Shown one piece after another: positions 24,175-26,031 of a stretch of DNA of 26,031 nt. The first letter of the stretch is position 1. The number at the start of each line of letters is the position of its first letter. Position numbers and translations under genes: made by a program. Source of the DNA: Bacilli bacterium (GTDB taxonomy: Bacteria; Bacillota_I; Bacilli_A; RF39; UBA660); assembly GCA_016296435.1 (NCBI GenBank), contig JAEDJI010000006.1, positions 1-26,031 of the forward strand, written 5' to 3'. The notes beneath the pieces are model-generated. The model did not search any database and was not told where the DNA came from. It saw only the letters and a program-made list of their open reading frames with translations.

Positions 24175-24384
24175 AATATCATCTCCTTCAAAATAAAAAG
24201 AATGGTAAGGAGTCATATAGACGGTACCATCCTTTGTTTAACTTAATTTAATAACGGCATAAACCGGGAATAATTAATTCCACTTTAAAAGTAGATTCAT
24301 AAAAGATTACTAAAAGTTTCCACCAACCACTTTCTCTCTAATAAGTAATTACTCTTATTACTTGTCTTTTAATAAACGCTTTAT
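24175..24384 (-). promoter_or_regulatory. T-box riboswitch of serS (specifier UCU, Ser)
   Basis: On the minus strand the leader shows AGAGTA (S-turn), AGAGAGAAAGTGGTTGGTGG (distal Stem I), then GAATCTAC with specifier TCT (24295-24293), a CGG/CCG hairpin with GCCGTTAT, and the T-box GGATGGTACCGT (24232-24221). The terminator uses ATGGTA of the T-box paired with TACCAT (24230-24225 with 24207-24202), with an inner GTC/GAC and a T-rich tail. Uncharged tRNA-Ser should switch it to antitermination. The T-box core is a little degenerate (ATGGTACCGTC instead of TGGNACCGCG). Confidence 0.9.
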
Positions 24385-24390
24385 GTATTA

Positions 24391-24419
24391 ATTTTAGCAA
24401 ATATTAATAACTTTGTAAA
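24391..24419 (-). promoter_or_regulatory. promoter of the serS T-box transcript
   Basis: TTTACA (24419-24414), a 17-base spacer and TAAAAT (24396-24391) preceded by TGC (extended -10). Confidence 0.75.
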
Positions 24420-24449
24420 TAGTTTTTGAAAAATACCATTGTATAAAAG

Positions 24450-24471
24450 AAAAAAGATAGAATACTCTATC
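24450..24471 (-). terminator. terminator of the InlB-B-repeat gene, overlapping its stop
   Basis: A 6-bp stem GATAGA/TCTATC with a 4-base loop is followed by TTTTTT. The TGA stop (24472-24470) overlaps the stem base. Confidence 0.75.
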
Positions 24472-25525
24472 AATTTTTAGTACAATTTATAGTTTGAGTC
24501 TTTTTACAAACACTGCCATCTTTTGTATAACCAGATGGACATACTTTAGTAATTGTAGTACTAGTAGTTTTAACACACCACATAAATGCACCACCAGTTC
24601 CATCAAGTTCAGTATACATGTAATCAGAACTACTATTACATTTCCAATTACCATTGACATCATTAGTAGCATGATATTTACTACTACTCAAACACTTTCC
24701 ATTCTTTAAACTATAACCACTAGGACAAGTAGTCTTACTAATCATATTAGCAGTAACAACTTTAGTACACTTACTTCCATCCTTATTAGGAGTACAATCC
24801 TTTGGACAAGTATATGGCTCGACAAATACAGCCTTCAAAGTCATATCCTTAGTAACTATAGTATCCATCTTAACAACATTCCCATCTTCATCGATCCAAC
24901 CCTTAAATACATAACCATCTTTCTTAGGATCAACTGGTAAAATAATAGTTTTACCTTCTTCAATGATAATATCCCTTATACTAGAACCATTATCAACATC
25001 AAACTTAATAGTAAAAGTCTTAACATCCTTTTTAATCCAATAAATCCTTAAAGTCATATCTTTATCTATTATTGTATCATCAGATATAAAATTATTATTT
25101 TCATCAACCCATCCACCAAAAATATAATCATCCTTGTCCGCTACAACGGGTAATAATAATTTCTTTCCCTTTTCAATAATTTCGCTACCAAGTTCTTCAT
25201 CATCAACAAATTTCACAGTAAATGTTTTTACATCATTCTTAACCCAAACAGCCTTTAACTTAACATCATCTTTCATTATAGTGTTCTTAAGAACCACCTT
25301 ATCATTAATAGTCCAACAAGAAAACACATAACCATCCTTCTTAGGATTTTCAGGCAATTTAATCTTTTCATTTTCTTTTACTGAAACCTCAGTAATATTA
25401 GTACCCCCATCAGTATCAAATACAATAGTAAATGTTTTTTCTTTTAGAAACAACAAGTAAATCACTAAAAGAATAAGTAAAATAAATATTAGTATTAAAG
25501 CAATAACACCTATTTTCTTCTTCAT
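24470..25525 (-). CDS. Membrane-anchored protein with three InlB B-repeats and a Cys-rich C-terminus
   Basis: The start at 25525 (MKKKIGVIALIL) follows AAGGAGG, giving 351 aa. A single N-terminal hydrophobic segment (about 5-27) is an uncleaved anchor or signal. Three repeats of about 65-70 residues follow (about 30-94, 100-163 and 169-234), each beginning TFTxxF and holding GYVFxGW-type and TLKAxW-type ends: the Listeria-Bacteroides/InlB B-repeat (Flg_new) pattern. Residues 240-348 hold ten cysteines, including two CPSGY...C modules (267-278 and 329-340), probably disulfide-linked outside the cell. No LPXTG is seen. A surface or adhesion role is a guess from the repeats. It has its own promoter and terminator. 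Confidence 0.8.
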   Translation of the reverse strand: MKKKIGVIALILIFILLILLVIYLLFLKEKTFTIVFDTDGGTNITEVSVKENEKIKLPENPKKDGYVFSCWTINDKVVLKNTIMKDDVKLKAVWVKNDVKTFTVKFVDDEELGSEIIEKGKKLLLPVVADKDDYIFGGWVDENNNFISDDTIIDKDMTLRIYWIKKDVKTFTIKFDVDNGSSIRDIIIEEGKTIILPVDPKKDGYVFKGWIDEDGNVVKMDTIVTKDMTLKAVFVEPYTCPKDCTPNKDGSKCTKVVTANMISKTTCPSGYSLKNGKCLSSSKYHATNDVNGNWKCNSSSDYMYTELDGTGGAFMWCVKTTSTTITKVCPSGYTKDGSVCKKTQTINCTKN

Positions 25526-25547
25526 ATATTCCTCCTTATATAATATA

Positions 25548-25576
25548 AGTATATAACAAAAAAATACAATTATCAA
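25548..25576 (-). promoter_or_regulatory. promoter of the InlB-B-repeat gene
   Basis: TTGATA (25576-25571), a 17-base spacer and TATACT (25553-25548), just before AAGGAGG. Confidence 0.65.
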
Positions 25577-25602
25577 CACTTTTTATATTCTAAATCACTC
25601 GA

Positions 25603-25905
25603 TTACTTATACCTTTTATTATTAAAATAACCAGATAAAAACTTCTCAAGAATATTCTTAATAAAAACTATAAAAATAATAAAAACAAATAAAATCAATA
25701 AGATCCCAAAAGCAATAGCTCTATCATCTTTACTTTGTAATAAAAGTAAACCAAAATATGTTAATCCTACAACTACAACAATTAAAAATAATAATATTAA
25801 CAATATAAGCGGAAACCTTATCCATTTGTTTATCTTTTTATTCTTAGTAACTTCTAAACCAGCATCAAATAACAAATCTATCATTAATTCAATTAATATA
25901 TCCAT
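25603..25905 (-). CDS. Small two-TM membrane protein, unknown function
   Basis: The 100-aa product (start ATG 25905 behind AAAGGA; a GTG at 25914 is too close to that site) has an N-terminal amphipathic part (DILIELMIDLLFDAGLEV), a basic stretch KNKKINKWIR and two hydrophobic helices (about residues 32-57 and 64-88) joined by a short QSKDDRA loop, ending in a basic tail. I do not recognise a family. The pattern suggests a cytoplasmic-membrane protein with both ends inside. It precedes the InlB-B-repeat gene by a gap that holds a separate promoter. Confidence 0.65.
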   Translation of the reverse strand: MDILIELMIDLLFDAGLEVTKNKKINKWIRFPLILLILLFLIVVVVGLTYFGLLLLQSKDDRAIAFGILLILFVFIIFIVFIKNILEKFLSGYFNNKRYK

Positions 25906-25927
25906 AAAGACCACATCCTTTTTCTAT

Positions 25928-25954
25928 ATTATATCATTACTATTAATATTTCAA
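25928..25954 (-). promoter_or_regulatory. promoter of the two-TM protein gene
   Basis: A perfect TATAAT (25933-25928) preceded by TGA (extended -10); TTGAAA (25954-25949) lies 15 bases upstream, which is a short spacing. The rest of the right edge (25955-26031) shows no gene. Confidence 0.5.
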
Positions 25955-26031
25955 ATAATAATTAATAAATTCCTTAGTACCTAAAAGTTAATATAAGTAT
26001 AACAAAAAAGTCATAATTACTTCAAAAGTTA

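Noticed and set aside
24487..24709. Alternative frames inside the InlB-B-repeat gene, possible frameshift
   Set aside because: The main frame keeps repeats and regular cysteine spacing to a proper stop and terminator; no sign of a break.
677..25905. Reassigned genetic code (UGA = Trp), as in Mollicutes
   Set aside because: TGA ends tadZ, the tadE-like gene, rpe and the InlB-B-repeat gene, and Trp is written TGG.

Overview
The window is a very AT-rich, gene-dense stretch of a monoderm Bacillota-type chromosome. The evidence is two T-box tRNA-sensing leaders (aspS, serS), a PrkC/PrpC kinase-phosphatase pair with PASTA repeats, peptidoglycan enzymes (ddl, dacA), a SipW-type signal peptide, strong AGGAGG Shine-Dalgarno sites, and the block rlmN-prpC-prkC-rsgA-rpe facing rpmB, which matches the Bacillus order. 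TGA is used as a stop and TGG as Trp, so the code is standard. An uncultured gut Bacilli lineage (RF39-like or a relative) would fit, but that placement is inference.

Layout, left to right; nearly everything is on the minus strand and so is transcribed right to left. 1-650: partial tcdA. 677-1402: yebC. 1414-6108: a compact seven-gene Tad/Flp pilus operon (flp, tadE-like, tadG-like, tadZ, tadA, tadB, tadC) with yebC apparently at its 3' end. 6195-6506: a divergent plus-strand DUF192 gene whose promoter overlaps the pilus promoter. 6634-9784: ddl, a SipW/TasA-like exported protein and mnmA, each with its own promoter. 9874-12435: aspS and a GNAT acetyltransferase gene behind a T-box. 12492-15413: a short dnaE. 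15511-15681: a small bL28 gene on the plus strand. 15964-20944: rlmN-prpC-prkC-rsgA-rpe operon. 20996-22799: rluB and dacA. 22888-24419: serS behind a second T-box. 24470-25905: a membrane-anchored InlB-B-repeat protein and a small two-TM protein.

Themes: the pilus genes encode pilin, two pseudopilins, a ParA-like localiser, the ATPase and two platform proteins, but no prepilin peptidase and no outer-membrane parts. Housekeeping genes cover tRNA charging and modification (aspS, serS, mnmA, tcdA), ribosome assembly and modification (rsgA, rlmN, rluB, rpmB) and wall synthesis and sensing (ddl, dacA, prkC, prpC). Regulation is extremely compact. Seven of eight intrinsic terminators outside the T-boxes have the stop codon inside or touching the hairpin, several promoters abut the Shine-Dalgarno site, and one promoter is embedded in the preceding gene's terminator. 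I found no tRNA or rRNA gene, CRISPR array, insertion sequence or prophage.
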